Notes: generated by a model from the sequence alone, not told the origin. 64,000 nt of DNA from Streptomyces sp. NRRL F-5727 (GCF_000719555.1 NZ_JOGX01000038.1:1-64000); one strand, 5' to 3'; positions 38,849 through 46,874 are shown, counted from the stretch's first letter. Numbers and translations: made by a program.

Positions 38849-38921
38849 GGGCCGTTAGCTCAATTGGCAGAGCAGTGGACTTTTAATCCATTGGTTGTGG
38901 GTTCGAGTCCCACACGGCCTA
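38849..38921 (+). tRNA. tRNA-Lys (anticodon TTT)
   Basis: 73-nt cloverleaf starting GGGCCGTTAGCTC, anticodon loop CTTTTAA between TGGA and TCCA, T-loop GTTCGAGTC, acceptor strand ACGGCCT with a G.T closing pair and discriminator A. CCA not encoded. It is the only plus-strand tRNA in the window and marks the boundary between the conserved core and the accessory region. Confidence 0.97.
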
Positions 38922-38957
38922 CCGATGGCAGGGGAGGGGCAGCCCCCGACCTGCAGT

Positions 38958-38995
38958 GAAGCGCCCCGACCGGTTTCGGCTGGTCGGGGCGCTTC
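38958..38995 (+). terminator. Hairpin terminator after tRNA-Lys
   Basis: Perfect 14-bp stem GAAGCGCCCCGACC (38958-38971) with its complement (38982-38995), ten-base loop. It ends 18 bases before the stop of the convergent tetR gene, so it may terminate both. Confidence 0.85.
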
Positions 38996-39013
38996 GTCGT
39001 CCGGGGGCGTCCG

Positions 39014-39637
39014 CTACTTCGGGATGCGGCTCGCGACGCCCTCGATGAAGGTGTTGAGGCCGTAGGCGAACCGCTCGGCCGGGTCGGTGTGCATGAGGGA
39101 CTCGATGGCCTCCGCGTACTCGGGTGTCAGCGTGCTCGCGAGCTGGTTCTCACTGCTCTGCCACCCCTCCGGCGGGTGGGCCTGGTTCTGTTCGTCGAGG
39201 GTGTGGCCCAGGACGTAGTAGTAGAGGGAGAAGGCCAGCGAGCCGGCCTGGGCGGGGGCCAGGCCCGTGCCGCAGAGGACGTCGACGACGAGGCTCCCGG
39301 CGGTGATCGAGTTGGCACCGGTGGCGTGGGTGCCGCTGACCAGGCGCGCCCCGTCCCGGTGGGCCAGCATGGCCGCCCGGAACCGCTGGCCCAGGACGTA
39401 GATCTGATCGCGCCAGGGGGCCTCGGGCAAGGGGGCCCCGACCCCCTCGGTGAGCTTGTTGGCCATCGCCTCCAGCAGGGCCGCCTTGTTCGGGAAGTGC
39501 CGGTAGAGGGCTCCTCCGTGCACGTTGAGCGCAGCGCCGAGCTTGCGCATGGTCAGCCCGTCGAGCCCTTCGGTGTCGAGAAACTTCAAGGCCCCTTCGA
39601 CTACGTCGGCCTTTCGCAGCAGCATGCGTCGCTCCAT
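39014..39637 (-). CDS. TetR-family repressor (TetR_C class)
   Basis: A 207-residue repressor. The N-terminal helix-turn-helix (about residues 8-54) reads VVEGALKFLDTEGLDGLTMRKLG and NVHGGALYRHFPNKAALLEAM. The C-terminal ligand domain is of the tetracycline-repressor type (ALAFSLYYYVLGHTLDEQ-like segment near residue 145). It is divergent from an MFS exporter with 91 bases between, and the shared spacer holds inverted repeats suited to TetR dimers, so it very likely represses the exporter until a ligand binds. ATG 39637 is used; an ATG four codons later is possible. Confidence 0.92.
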   Translation of the reverse strand: MERRMLLRKADVVEGALKFLDTEGLDGLTMRKLGAALNVHGGALYRHFPNKAALLEAMANKLTEGVGAPLPEAPWRDQIYVLGQRFRAAMLAHRDGARLVSGTHATGANSITAGSLVVDVLCGTGLAPAQAGSLAFSLYYYVLGHTLDEQNQAHPPEGWQSSENQLASTLTPEYAEAIESLMHTDPAERFAYGLNTFIEGVASRIPK

Positions 39638-39677
39638 CGATTGACAACCCCCGAATCATACAGCTAACGTAAACGCT

Positions 39678-39716
39678 GTTCACAGTAAACAACGTTCACG
39701 GTGAACGACGTTCACC
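39678..39716. promoter_or_regulatory. TetR operator sites between tetR and MFS exporter
   Basis: A perfect palindrome CGTTCAC-G-GTGAACG spans 39693-39707. A degenerate copy GTTCAC-A-GTAAAC lies at 39678-39690 and a third half-site CGTTCAC at 39709-39715. The 13-15-bp size with a central base is typical of TetR-family operators; the array covers the likely promoters of both genes. Confidence 0.75.
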
Positions 39717-39728
39717 TGGAGGCGCGTG

Positions 39729-41228
39729 ATGTCTGCATCCTTAGAGTCACCACCCACCCCCGCGGTCCTGCGGCCGAATCTGTCGCTCGGCGTCGTGGTG
39801 GCCATCTCGTGCGCGGCGCTCTTCATGGTGGTGCTGGACACGACGATCGTCACGCTCGCGCTGCCGCAGATGCGTGAAGCGCTGGACATGTCGGTCAGCC
39901 AGCAGCAGTGGGTCGTCACCGGCTATCTGGTCACTCTCGGCGGCCTGTTGCTGCTGGCCGCCAGGGCGGGCGACCTGTTCAGCCACAAGCGGGTGTTCCT
40001 GTTCGGCATCGTCGTCTTCACCGCCGCCAGCCTCACCGGCGGCCTGGCGACCGACCCGACCATGCTGATCGTGTCCCGCTTCATCCAGGGCATCGGCGCC
40101 GCCGCGCTCACGCCCACCAGCCTGAGCCTCATCACCACGAGTCACACCGACGAGACCCAGCGGCAGCGCGCCCTGGCCCTGTGGAGCATCACCGTCGCGT
40201 TCGCCGGCACGGCCGGCGTCCTCCTCGGCGGCGTGCTCACCAGCGAGCTGAACTGGCGGTGGGTGCTCTTCATCAACGTGCCCGTCGGCGTCGCGCTGTT
40301 CGCCGCGGCACTCTGGGCCCTGCTCGCCGCCCGGATCGGCACCAAGCCCGTCCGGCTCGACATCCCCGGCACCCTGTGCGTGACGCTGGGCATCGGGTCG
40401 CTCACCTACGGGCTCTCCCAGGCGGAGGCCGACGGGTGGGGGTCCTCCAACGTCCTGATCGCCCTCGGCGCGGCGGCGGTCCTCATCGGGGCCTTCGTGG
40501 CCGTGCAGCTCACCAGCTCCCACCCGCTCATCCCCCGGGCGCTGCTCCGACTGCGCAGCCTGCTGCTCGGAAACGCGATCATGCTGATGCTGGGAGTGGT
40601 CCTCAACGCGGCCTTCTTCTTCATCTCCCTGTACCTGCAGCAGGCCATCGGCTACGGCCCCCTGCGCGCCGGTATGGCCATGGTCCCGGTGACCCTCATC
40701 GTCATCGTCGGCGGCTTCGTCTCCCGCAAGCTCGTGCTCGTCCTCGGCCCCCGGAACCTGATCATCATGGGTGGGCTCGTGGTCGCGGCCGGCATGGCCT
40801 GGCTGGCCGCGGTGCCCGCCCGTCCGCCGGTCTTCCTGGCCCACATCCTCGGGCCGACGCTGATCGTCGGCATCGGCCTCGGCTTCCTGATGCTGTCGAT
40901 CACGCTCACCGGCACCTCCGGTGTCGACCCCGAGAACGCCGGCGCGGCCTCCGGTCTGCTCAACACCTCACGCCAGGTCGGCGGAGCCGTCGGCGTCTCC
41001 GTACTGTCCACCATCGCCGCCACCGCGACCACCGACGCGATCGGCGACTCCGATCCCGTCGAGGCGCTCGTACACGGCTACAGCGTCGCCTTCCTGATCT
41101 GCGCGGGCGTCATGGTGGTCGTCTCCCTGCTCGCCCTGGCCCTGCCGAACATCAAGGCGCCCGGGGCCGAGACCGAGGCGAAGGCCGGCGAAGCCGGCGG
41201 GGAACGGGCGGCGAACGCCACGTCATGA
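39729..41228 (+). CDS. MFS drug:H+ antiporter, DHA2 (EmrB/QacA) type, with a TTA codon
   Basis: A 499-residue transporter with about 14 hydrophobic segments. Family motifs are visible: motif C-like GGVLTSELNWRWVLFINVPVG after segment 5, LDTTIVTLALPQM in segment 1, and TGYLVTLGGLLLLAARAGDLFSHKRVF (motif A). It probably exports a toxic compound, possibly the product of the adjacent diterpenoid cluster, but that is inferred from position only. The fifth codon (39741-39743) is TTA, the rare bldA-dependent leucine codon. ATG 39729 has GGAGG at good spacing; GTG 39726 is adjacent. Confidence 0.92.
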   Translation: MSASLESPPTPAVLRPNLSLGVVVAISCAALFMVVLDTTIVTLALPQMREALDMSVSQQQWVVTGYLVTLGGLLLLAARAGDLFSHKRVFLFGIVVFTAASLTGGLATDPTMLIVSRFIQGIGAAALTPTSLSLITTSHTDETQRQRALALWSITVAFAGTAGVLLGGVLTSELNWRWVLFINVPVGVALFAAALWALLAARIGTKPVRLDIPGTLCVTLGIGSLTYGLSQAEADGWGSSNVLIALGAAAVLIGAFVAVQLTSSHPLIPRALLRLRSLLLGNAIMLMLGVVLNAAFFFISLYLQQAIGYGPLRAGMAMVPVTLIVIVGGFVSRKLVLVLGPRNLIIMGGLVVAAGMAWLAAVPARPPVFLAHILGPTLIVGIGLGFLMLSITLTGTSGVDPENAGAASGLLNTSRQVGGAVGVSVLSTIAATATTDAIGDSDPVEALVHGYSVAFLICAGVMVVVSLLALALPNIKAPGAETEAKAGEAGGERAANATS

Positions 41229-41236
41229 ACCGGATC

Positions 41237-42568
41237 TCACGCGTCGACGACGGTCCCGCCCGGCAGGGCGGGCAGGCCGGACGCCGCTCCGTCGACACCC
41301 GGGCGGGGGCCGGTCCTGACCTCCCGCTGAGTGACGGCGAGCGGCCCCAGCCCCGCCAGGGCGTCGAGCACCTGGGGCATCAGCGCCCCGGGGGCCGACC
41401 GGGCGGGAACCACGCCGATCGCGTTGACACCGGTCAGCCAGGCGGCCGTGAGCTCGCTCGCGGCCGCCAGGCGGCGGACGGCCCGGCCGCCCGCGGCGGC
41501 CTCCGCCTCCAGATGAGCGGCGTCCGGATCGTCGGCGGCCCCCAGGACCAGCACCAGGTCGACGGCCCCGGCCACCGAGCGGACGGCCGCCGCCCGGTCG
41601 GTGGCGGCGTAGCAGAGCGCGTCGTAGTGCTGGCCGCGCACACGGGGGTAGCGCTCGCGCAGAGCGGTGATCATCCCGGACGCGTCATCGACGGAGACGC
41701 CGGTCTGCACCACCAGGGAAAGCCTCTCCGGATCCACCCCGAACCGCTGAAGATCGGACGCCTGTGCGGCATCCCGCATCGTCAGCACCGACTCCGGGGC
41801 CTGCGACACCGAAATCCATTCCCCCGCGGTGTCGCGGGCCCCGGTCATCAGCACCACCGTGTCGCCGCGGTGGGCGTAGGCCGCGACGTCACGATGGGCC
41901 AGAGCGGCCAGCGGGCAGGTGGTGTCCACCACCCCGAGCCCGCGAGCGGCGGCCTCCGCCCGCACCGGCAGGGGGACGCCGTGCGGCGGGAACACCACCA
42001 CGCCGCTGTCCGGTACGGCGTCCAGATCGTCCGTGAACCCGACACCGGCCTCGGTGAGCCGCGCGAGCCGGTCCACCGCGGCGACCGGCCGGCCGTACAC
42101 GTACACCGGCCTGTCCCGCCCCGCCTCGCGGGCCGCCCGGAGGGTCGCCTCGACACCCGCCCGGGCACCCGCGCAGTCGGGCTCGGGCGCCGCCACCAGC
42201 AGACGGCGCGACCGCAGCAGCCCGGCCCACTGGGCGACGAGCTCCGCGCAGAGGTCCACGGCCGCGCGGTCGTCCGCGTGGGCGGCCGCGCCCAGGCCGA
42301 CGGGCCGGCCGTCCCGCTCCAGGTAGGAGGCCGTCACGAGTACCGCGTCGCCGGTGCCGGAGGCCTCCGCCGTCGCGTCCACCGGATGGAGCCGGATCCG
42401 GCGTCCGCCGGCATCGGGTTCGCCGCGTCCCAGCGCCGCGGCGAGCAGCGGGGCCGCGGGCGAGCCGACCGTTCCCCGCTCGGGATGCGTGATTCCGGTG
42501 GCCACCACGAGCTCCCCCGGCCGGACCCCGCTGACGGAGAAGCGCTCCACCCGCATCGTTCGATTCAT
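41237..42568 (-). CDS. IspH (LytB)-like Fe-S protein with N-terminal extension, probably not a classical HMBPP reductase
   Basis: A 443-residue protein. From about residue 130 it aligns by eye with IspH, the 4Fe-4S reductase that ends the MEP pathway. Three cluster cysteines C132 (DCAGARAG), C218 (DTTCPL) and C319 (DALCYAATDR) have spacings of 86 and 101 residues, compared with 84 and 101 in E. coli IspH. H196 in PPHGV and T289 in QTGVSVDD are kept. But the positions of the E. coli residues H41, H124, E126 and the S-x-N diphosphate motif appear changed (P/A, D246, A248, and D-D-P-D). Residues 1-125 are an extra N-terminal domain I do not recognise. The last gene of the minus-strand cluster, 41 bases after the regulator. 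A redox role on another substrate is possible. Confidence 0.7.
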   Translation of the reverse strand: MNRTMRVERFSVSGVRPGELVVATGITHPERGTVGSPAAPLLAAALGRGEPDAGGRRIRLHPVDATAEASGTGDAVLVTASYLERDGRPVGLGAAAHADDRAAVDLCAELVAQWAGLLRSRRLLVAAPEPDCAGARAGVEATLRAAREAGRDRPVYVYGRPVAAVDRLARLTEAGVGFTDDLDAVPDSGVVVFPPHGVPLPVRAEAAARGLGVVDTTCPLAALAHRDVAAYAHRGDTVVLMTGARDTAGEWISVSQAPESVLTMRDAAQASDLQRFGVDPERLSLVVQTGVSVDDASGMITALRERYPRVRGQHYDALCYAATDRAAAVRSVAGAVDLVLVLGAADDPDAAHLEAEAAAGGRAVRRLAAASELTAAWLTGVNAIGVVPARSAPGALMPQVLDALAGLGPLAVTQREVRTGPRPGVDGAASGLPALPGGTVVDA

Positions 42569-42609
42569 GCTCGTTCACCTCTGTTGGCTGAAGGGGATGT
42601 CGTCGGTAC

Positions 42610-44052
42610 TCACGAGGCCACCGTCTCCGGAGTCCAGGCGGTGGCGGTGCGGATCAGCAGCTGCTCGACGGCACGGTGGGTGCGCTGCGGATGAAGCCGG
42701 GACCGCAGGGCGTTCATCGCGGTGGTGGCGCGCCCGCACGTCAGGAAGGTCGAGTCGTCGAGAAAGGCGTGCCAGAGGGTGACGGCCTGGTCGAGGTCGC
42801 CCTGGTCCAGATGCAGCCCGGCGAGCCGGGCGTGGCCGAGGGCGCGCGAGCGGCGCTCCCGCTGCGGCCGGTGGCGGGCGGCTTCGGTGAGCGTGGCGAT
42901 CGCTCCCTTGCGGTCACCGAGCAGCGCGCGCACGGCCGCCTCCTGGTTCGCCAGCGACGCGGGGTGGTACCGGCCCATGGCGCCCCCGCCGCCCGCCGCC
43001 GTTCCGGAGCACGCCTGGTCCAGACGCCGTTCCGCGGCCGAGATCGCGGTCAGCGCGTGGTGCCGGTCCCCCGCGGCGGCGGCGGCCACCGCGACCTGGC
43101 CCAGGAAGAACGCCTGGCGGGCGGGTTCGGCGGCGGCCCTGCTGATGGCCGCCGCGGACTCGGCGAGGTCGACGGCGTGCTGACGGTGCCCCAGACTCTG
43201 CGCCTGCACCGACATGCCCCGCAGGGCGACGGCGTAGCCGGCCGGGTCGTTGTTCTCGCCGGCCAGCCGCAGAGCGGCCCGGTAGTACTGCTGCCCCAGT
43301 CCGTGGCACCCGTCGTCGAAGCACATGAACGCGGCCAGGTAGGTGAGCTGCGTGGCGGCCTTGAAGAACCTGCGTCGCAGCGCCGGAGTCCCCGCGGCAT
43401 GGAGCCGGGGCGCGATGTCGAAGGCCAGGTAGCAGGACAGTTCGGCGCGGGCGTGGCCGCCGCCGAAGGAGTCGTCGAGGTCGGAGAAGAGCCGGACCAT
43501 CTGCTCGGCCGTGGCCACCTGGCCCGGCTCCAGCCGCTGCGCGCCCGTCGGGTCCGGCCAGGGCGGCAGCCCGGGAGGGCCGGCCGCGGCCTGCGCCCAT
43601 CCGGGCACGTCGAGGGCGGCGACGCGGTAGGCGGTGGCGGACAGCATCCGGCGGCGGCTCTCGCTGGACTGCGCCAGGCCGGTCAGCACCGAGCCGACGT
43701 CGCGGGGCGGGGCATCGGCGTCCGGCGTCCGGTCGCCGGCGGCGGGGGAGGGAGGTTCCGGCTCCGGCTCCTCCCGGGCGGCCGGACCGGTGGCCGGCCT
43801 GGCGAGCCCCAGGTCGGCGAGGCCGACCGGGCGTCGCAGCCGACGCGAGAGCGCCTCGGCGATCAGCTCGGGCACGGGGGAACGGGGGCGGCGGCCGGCC
43901 AGCCAGTGGGTCACCGAACGCCGGTCCAGCCGCATCGCCACACCGGACTCGGCGGCCACCGCGTTGACCTGCCGGGCGAAAAAGTCCTCGGTCCAGCCCG
44001 CCTCGGCCAGCAGTCCCCGTAACAGCCTGTTCGGTTCCTTGGACTTCGTCAT
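42610..44052 (-). CDS. HTH/TPR-type cluster-situated regulator with a TTA codon
   Basis: A 480-residue protein. The N-terminal ~75 residues look like an XRE-related DNA-binding domain (LLAEAGWTEDFFARQVNAVA; DRRSVTHWLAGRRPRSPVPELIAEALSRRL). A Pro/Glu linker follows, then a long all-helical region of TPR-like repeats (ALRLAGENNDPAGYAVALRG; RQAFFLGQVAVAAAAAGDR; AVRALLGDRKGAIATLTEAA). Similar Streptomyces proteins such as NsdA-type regulators affect antibiotic production. Codon 11 is TTA (44022-44020), so translation may wait for the bldA tRNA. Being the only regulator among the minus-strand cluster genes, it is a candidate pathway-specific controller. Confidence 0.75.
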   Translation of the reverse strand: MTKSKEPNRLLRGLLAEAGWTEDFFARQVNAVAAESGVAMRLDRRSVTHWLAGRRPRSPVPELIAEALSRRLRRPVGLADLGLARPATGPAAREEPEPEPPSPAAGDRTPDADAPPRDVGSVLTGLAQSSESRRRMLSATAYRVAALDVPGWAQAAAGPPGLPPWPDPTGAQRLEPGQVATAEQMVRLFSDLDDSFGGGHARAELSCYLAFDIAPRLHAAGTPALRRRFFKAATQLTYLAAFMCFDDGCHGLGQQYYRAALRLAGENNDPAGYAVALRGMSVQAQSLGHRQHAVDLAESAAAISRAAAEPARQAFFLGQVAVAAAAAGDRHHALTAISAAERRLDQACSGTAAGGGGAMGRYHPASLANQEAAVRALLGDRKGAIATLTEAARHRPQRERRSRALGHARLAGLHLDQGDLDQAVTLWHAFLDDSTFLTCGRATTAMNALRSRLHPQRTHRAVEQLLIRTATAWTPETVAS

Positions 44053-44188
44053 GACGCGTACCAGCCCCCCCCACTGCCGCGCATTTCCCGAGCCTGCTGC
44101 AGGCCCTTGTCGGCCAAACGGGAGGCTATCAATCTGTTTGATCGGGAAATAGTGACGATTGCACCCGTGATCGTGAGTTGTGGAGAAC
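44053..44188. promoter_or_regulatory. Spacer between regulator and PPTase genes
   Basis: 136 bases, AT-richer than the genes around. It holds a small inverted repeat ATCAA-TCTGT-TTGAT (around 44127-44142) that could be part of a promoter or operator for the regulator gene. No terminator hairpin is obvious after the PPTase gene. Confidence 0.3.
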
Positions 44189-44776
44189 TCACCCGGGCGC
44201 AATGGCCACGGCGAGCGACAGCTGCTCGTCGGAGTCGACCCACACGGTGGCCGGAACTCCGCGATAGGACGCGTGCAAAGCACCTCCGGCCGGGCGCAGT
44301 TCGATCCGCCAGAACAGGAAATCGCCCAGCGACCCGAGGCCGGACAGTGCTTTGAAAGCCGCTTCCTTGGCCGCGAACAACTCGCGCGGCGTGTAGGTCC
44401 CGGCCGGCGGCAGCAGGTTCCGTCGCTCCCGCGCGCTCAGGACGAAGGCGGTCACGCGGGGGCTGATGACCGCGCTCTCGATGTCCACGCCGACCGCCGC
44501 CGTGCCGGGGAGCACCACCGCGACCGCCAGGTGGTCGGTGTGGGAGATGGACCCGGCGAATCCGCGCGGGAAGCGCGGCCGGCCACCGGGCTCACGGGGG
44601 ACGACCAGATCGGCGGCGCCGGCCGCGGCCAGTGCCGCCGAGGCCGCCCGGCGGCCGGCCGTGAACTGCTGCCGGGGCCCGAACGGCCGGTGTACCGGCC
44701 GCCATCGGGCCCGTACACCGGCCGCGGCCGCGCCGGCGGGGACCTCAGGCCCCGCCGGTCCGTACGTCTCGGTCAA
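44189..44776 (-). CDS. Sfp/EntD-type 4'-phosphopantetheinyl transferase
   Basis: Converts apo carrier proteins to holo form using coenzyme A. The 195-residue protein carries all three PPTase motifs: GSISHTD (about 76-81), VGVDIE (95-100, Mg ligands D98 and E100) and FAAKEAAFKAL (134-144, catalytic K137/E138 region). The cluster encodes two carrier proteins, so a dedicated PPTase is logical. I place the start at TTG 44776, which overlaps the carrier-protein stop (TTGA); an ATG at 44848 is also in frame but would overlap that gene by 76 bases. Confidence 0.85.
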   Translation of the reverse strand: MTETYGPAGPEVPAGAAAAGVRARWRPVHRPFGPRQQFTAGRRAASAALAAAGAADLVVPREPGGRPRFPRGFAGSISHTDHLAVAVVLPGTAAVGVDIESAVISPRVTAFVLSARERRNLLPPAGTYTPRELFAAKEAAFKALSGLGSLGDFLFWRIELRPAGGALHASYRGVPATVWVDSDEQLSLAVAIAPG

Positions 44777-45024
44777 CGCAGCGATACGACGTGGTCGGCC
44801 AGCGACTCGATCGAGCGGAGCGCCTCCGGCCGGACGTCCTCGTCCCATTCGAAGCCGAACGCGTCCTCCATCGCCACCAGCAGGCTGACCAGCGCGGTGG
44901 AGGACATGCCCGCCTGACGGAGGGACACGGAGTCCGACACCTTGTCCACGAAGAGGTCGTTGCCGAACAGGTCGACGAGCAGCTCCCGGATGCGCTGCCG
45001 GACCTCGACTGTCGACTCAGCCAC
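44773..45024 (-). CDS. Acyl/peptidyl carrier protein 2
   Basis: An 83-residue carrier protein of the four-helix ACP/PCP type. The phosphopantetheine site lies in LRQAGMSSTALVSLL, with S42 as the attachment residue in place of the usual D-S-L. Acidic helix 2/3 region FGFEWDEDVRPEAL is typical. GTG 45024 overlaps the upstream hydrolase by eight bases, and its stop overlaps the PPTase start, so the three are coupled. Its cargo is unknown; it may receive an acyl chain in later steps than carrier protein 1. Confidence 0.85.
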   Translation of the reverse strand: MAESTVEVRQRIRELLVDLFGNDLFVDKVSDSVSLRQAGMSSTALVSLLVAMEDAFGFEWDEDVRPEALRSIESLADHVVSLR

Positions 45025-45883
45025 GTGCTTCCACGTCCTTGACCCATTCGAGGATGACCGACTGGAAGGCCGCGGCGTCGTCGAAGAAGGGCTGGTGGCC
45101 GGCCTTCGGGATGATGCGGCAGGTGCCGTTCTGGAACTGGTCGGCCAGCTCCTGGGCGCCCGTCGGGCTGAGCAGCATGTCGTCGTCGCCCACGACGACC
45201 AGCGTGGGGGCGGCGATCTGCGGCGGCAGGTCGGGGCTGTGGGTGTCCTGCGCGGCGGCCCGGAAGCTCTGGGCCAGCTCCTCCGGGTCGGAGACGGCCA
45301 TGAAGGCCTCGCGCAGCCCGAGGAAGCCGGGGGTGCCGAGCGCCTCGTTCATCTCCGTGCTGAACATCTCGGGGTAGAGGTGGTCGAACACGGCCGCGAG
45401 ACCGTTGGTCTCCAGCGTCCGCAGCCAGTTGCGCTGCAGCTGCTTCTGGCGGCGCATGCCCTGGGGGCCGAAGACCGGGCCCGACAGCACGATGCCCTTG
45501 ACGCGGTCCGGGTGCCACAGGGCCATGTCCCGGGCGAAGACGGTGGTGGTGGACGAGCCGATCAGATAGGTCGACTCGATCTCCAGCGCGTCGAGCATCG
45601 CGATCAGGTCGGCCGCGTGCTCCTCCCAGGTCGGCTCCTTCTCGACGCGGGAGGAGGCCCCGTGGTTGGCGATGTCGTAGACCAGGACGCGGTGGTGCTG
45701 GGCCAGTTCCTCGGTGAACCCGCGCCAGATCGGCGCGGTCGCGACGAGGTTGGGGAGCGGGGTGATGACGGTGCCCTCACCGCGGGACTCGCAGTAGAGC
45801 TCCACGCCCTCCCGGGTGCGAATGCGCTGCGCGTCGTCGCGGTAGGACAGATCCAGCCGGGACATGTTCTCGACGATTGACAT
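45017..45883 (-). CDS. Alpha/beta hydrolase with unusual nucleophile elbow
   Basis: A 288-residue alpha/beta hydrolase-fold protein. The fold signature is clear (VLVYDIANHGASSRVE; a WHPDRVKGIVLSGP strand; APTLVVVGDDDMLLSP; and a late His in KAGHQPFF). The nucleophile elbow reads G109-S-S111-T-T113 instead of G-x-S-x-G, so the second small residue is Thr. This could mean a transferase or thioesterase of altered specificity. Its place beside two carrier proteins suggests release or transfer of a carrier-bound acyl group. Confidence 0.8.
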   Translation of the reverse strand: MSIVENMSRLDLSYRDDAQRIRTREGVELYCESRGEGTVITPLPNLVATAPIWRGFTEELAQHHRVLVYDIANHGASSRVEKEPTWEEHAADLIAMLDALEIESTYLIGSSTTTVFARDMALWHPDRVKGIVLSGPVFGPQGMRRQKQLQRNWLRTLETNGLAAVFDHLYPEMFSTEMNEALGTPGFLGLREAFMAVSDPEELAQSFRAAAQDTHSPDLPPQIAAPTLVVVGDDDMLLSPTGAQELADQFQNGTCRIIPKAGHQPFFDDAAAFQSVILEWVKDVEARG

Positions 45884-45890
45884 GGAATCT

Positions 45891-46874
45891 CTATCCTGTT
45901 CCTGTTTCGAAGATTTCGACGCCTTGCAGGATGCGAGCGAAGTCGGCGACGATGTCGGCCGCCGGCCGTCCGCCGGAAATGGTGTCGCAGGAAAGCCCGC
46001 AGTACATCGCCATTTCCTCGACGCGGCCGCTGGTCGCCTCCGTCGGTGCCGCGGCGCTGAACCGCGGTATCAGATACCGCTGTCCCTCGACCTCCGTCCG
46101 GCCGATGAATTTCCTGGCCTGTTTCGGGTCGCGGGTGGCGGACGTCTCCAGCACGCGGTGACGCCTGCCGGGCCATCCGATCTCGTAGACGTCGGAGATG
46201 ACCGTGTCGGACCCGTCGGCGGTGGCCACCGCTCCCTTGAAGTAGGAGTGGGCCCGTGACTCGTCCGCGACGACGAAGGCCGTGCCGAGCAGGACGCCGT
46301 CGGCGCCGGCGGACAGGGCCCGGGCGGCCTGGTCCGGTGATCCGATGCCGCCGGCGGCGACGATGCACGCCTCCGGCAGCTCCTCGCGCAGCGCGGTGAC
46401 CAGGGCGTCCCGGCCCCCCTCGCCCAGGAGGTGGCCGCCCGCCTCGGTGCCCTGCGCCACCACGACGGAACCGTGTCCGGCGGCCCGCACGCCGTCCGGT
46501 ACGGTCCCGACCTGGACGACGAGCTGCCGTCCCGCCGCGTTGACGCGGTCGAACACGGCGTCGTCCGGCATGCCGAAGAAGGACAGGTACACACGCCGGG
46601 GCGTCTCGTCGAGCACCTGCGCGACCTGCCGGTCCAGCTCCTCCGGCCCGACCACCTCCGGGATGAGGTTCACGCCGACGGGCCGGTCGGTTCCCGCGGT
46701 GAGCCGGGCGAGCGCGGCCGACATCCCGTCGCCGACCAGCTTGTAGCCGCCGAGGCAGCCGGCCGCGCCGGCGTTGGACACCGCGCACGCCAGTTCCGTC
46801 CCCGCGACGCCTCCCATGCCCGACTGGAGGAGGCTCACTTCGATGCCGAGCGCCGCGGCCAGCGTCTTCCGCAT
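45891..46874 (-). CDS. Nitronate monooxygenase-family FMN enzyme
   Basis: A 327-residue TIM-barrel flavoprotein of the nitronate monooxygenase/2-nitropropane dioxygenase family. Visible are the start SLLQSGMGGVAGTELACAVSNAGAAGCLGG, VVAQGTEAGGHLLG (the family A-Q-G-x-E-A-G-G-H motif), and PEACIVAAGGIGSPDQAARALSAGADGVLLGTAF (phosphate-binding). Members oxidise alkyl nitronates, releasing nitrite, or act as enoyl reductases (FabK-like). Next to an N-oxygenase gene, a role on a nitro intermediate is attractive but unproven. ATG 46874 shares one base with the ligase stop (TGATG). Confidence 0.85.
   Translation of the reverse strand: MRKTLAAALGIEVSLLQSGMGGVAGTELACAVSNAGAAGCLGGYKLVGDGMSAALARLTAGTDRPVGVNLIPEVVGPEELDRQVAQVLDETPRRVYLSFFGMPDDAVFDRVNAAGRQLVVQVGTVPDGVRAAGHGSVVVAQGTEAGGHLLGEGGRDALVTALREELPEACIVAAGGIGSPDQAARALSAGADGVLLGTAFVVADESRAHSYFKGAVATADGSDTVISDVYEIGWPGRRHRVLETSATRDPKQARKFIGRTEVEGQRYLIPRFSAAAPTEATSGRVEEMAMYCGLSCDTISGGRPAADIVADFARILQGVEIFETGTG

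Noticed and set aside
38849..38921. attL/attR pair using the tRNA-Lys 3' end
   Set aside because: No second copy of the 3' end and no integrase or relaxase gene seen in the window.
41237..42568. Annotation as a normal ispH
   Set aside because: Several catalytic and diphosphate-binding positions are changed and a large N-terminal domain is added.
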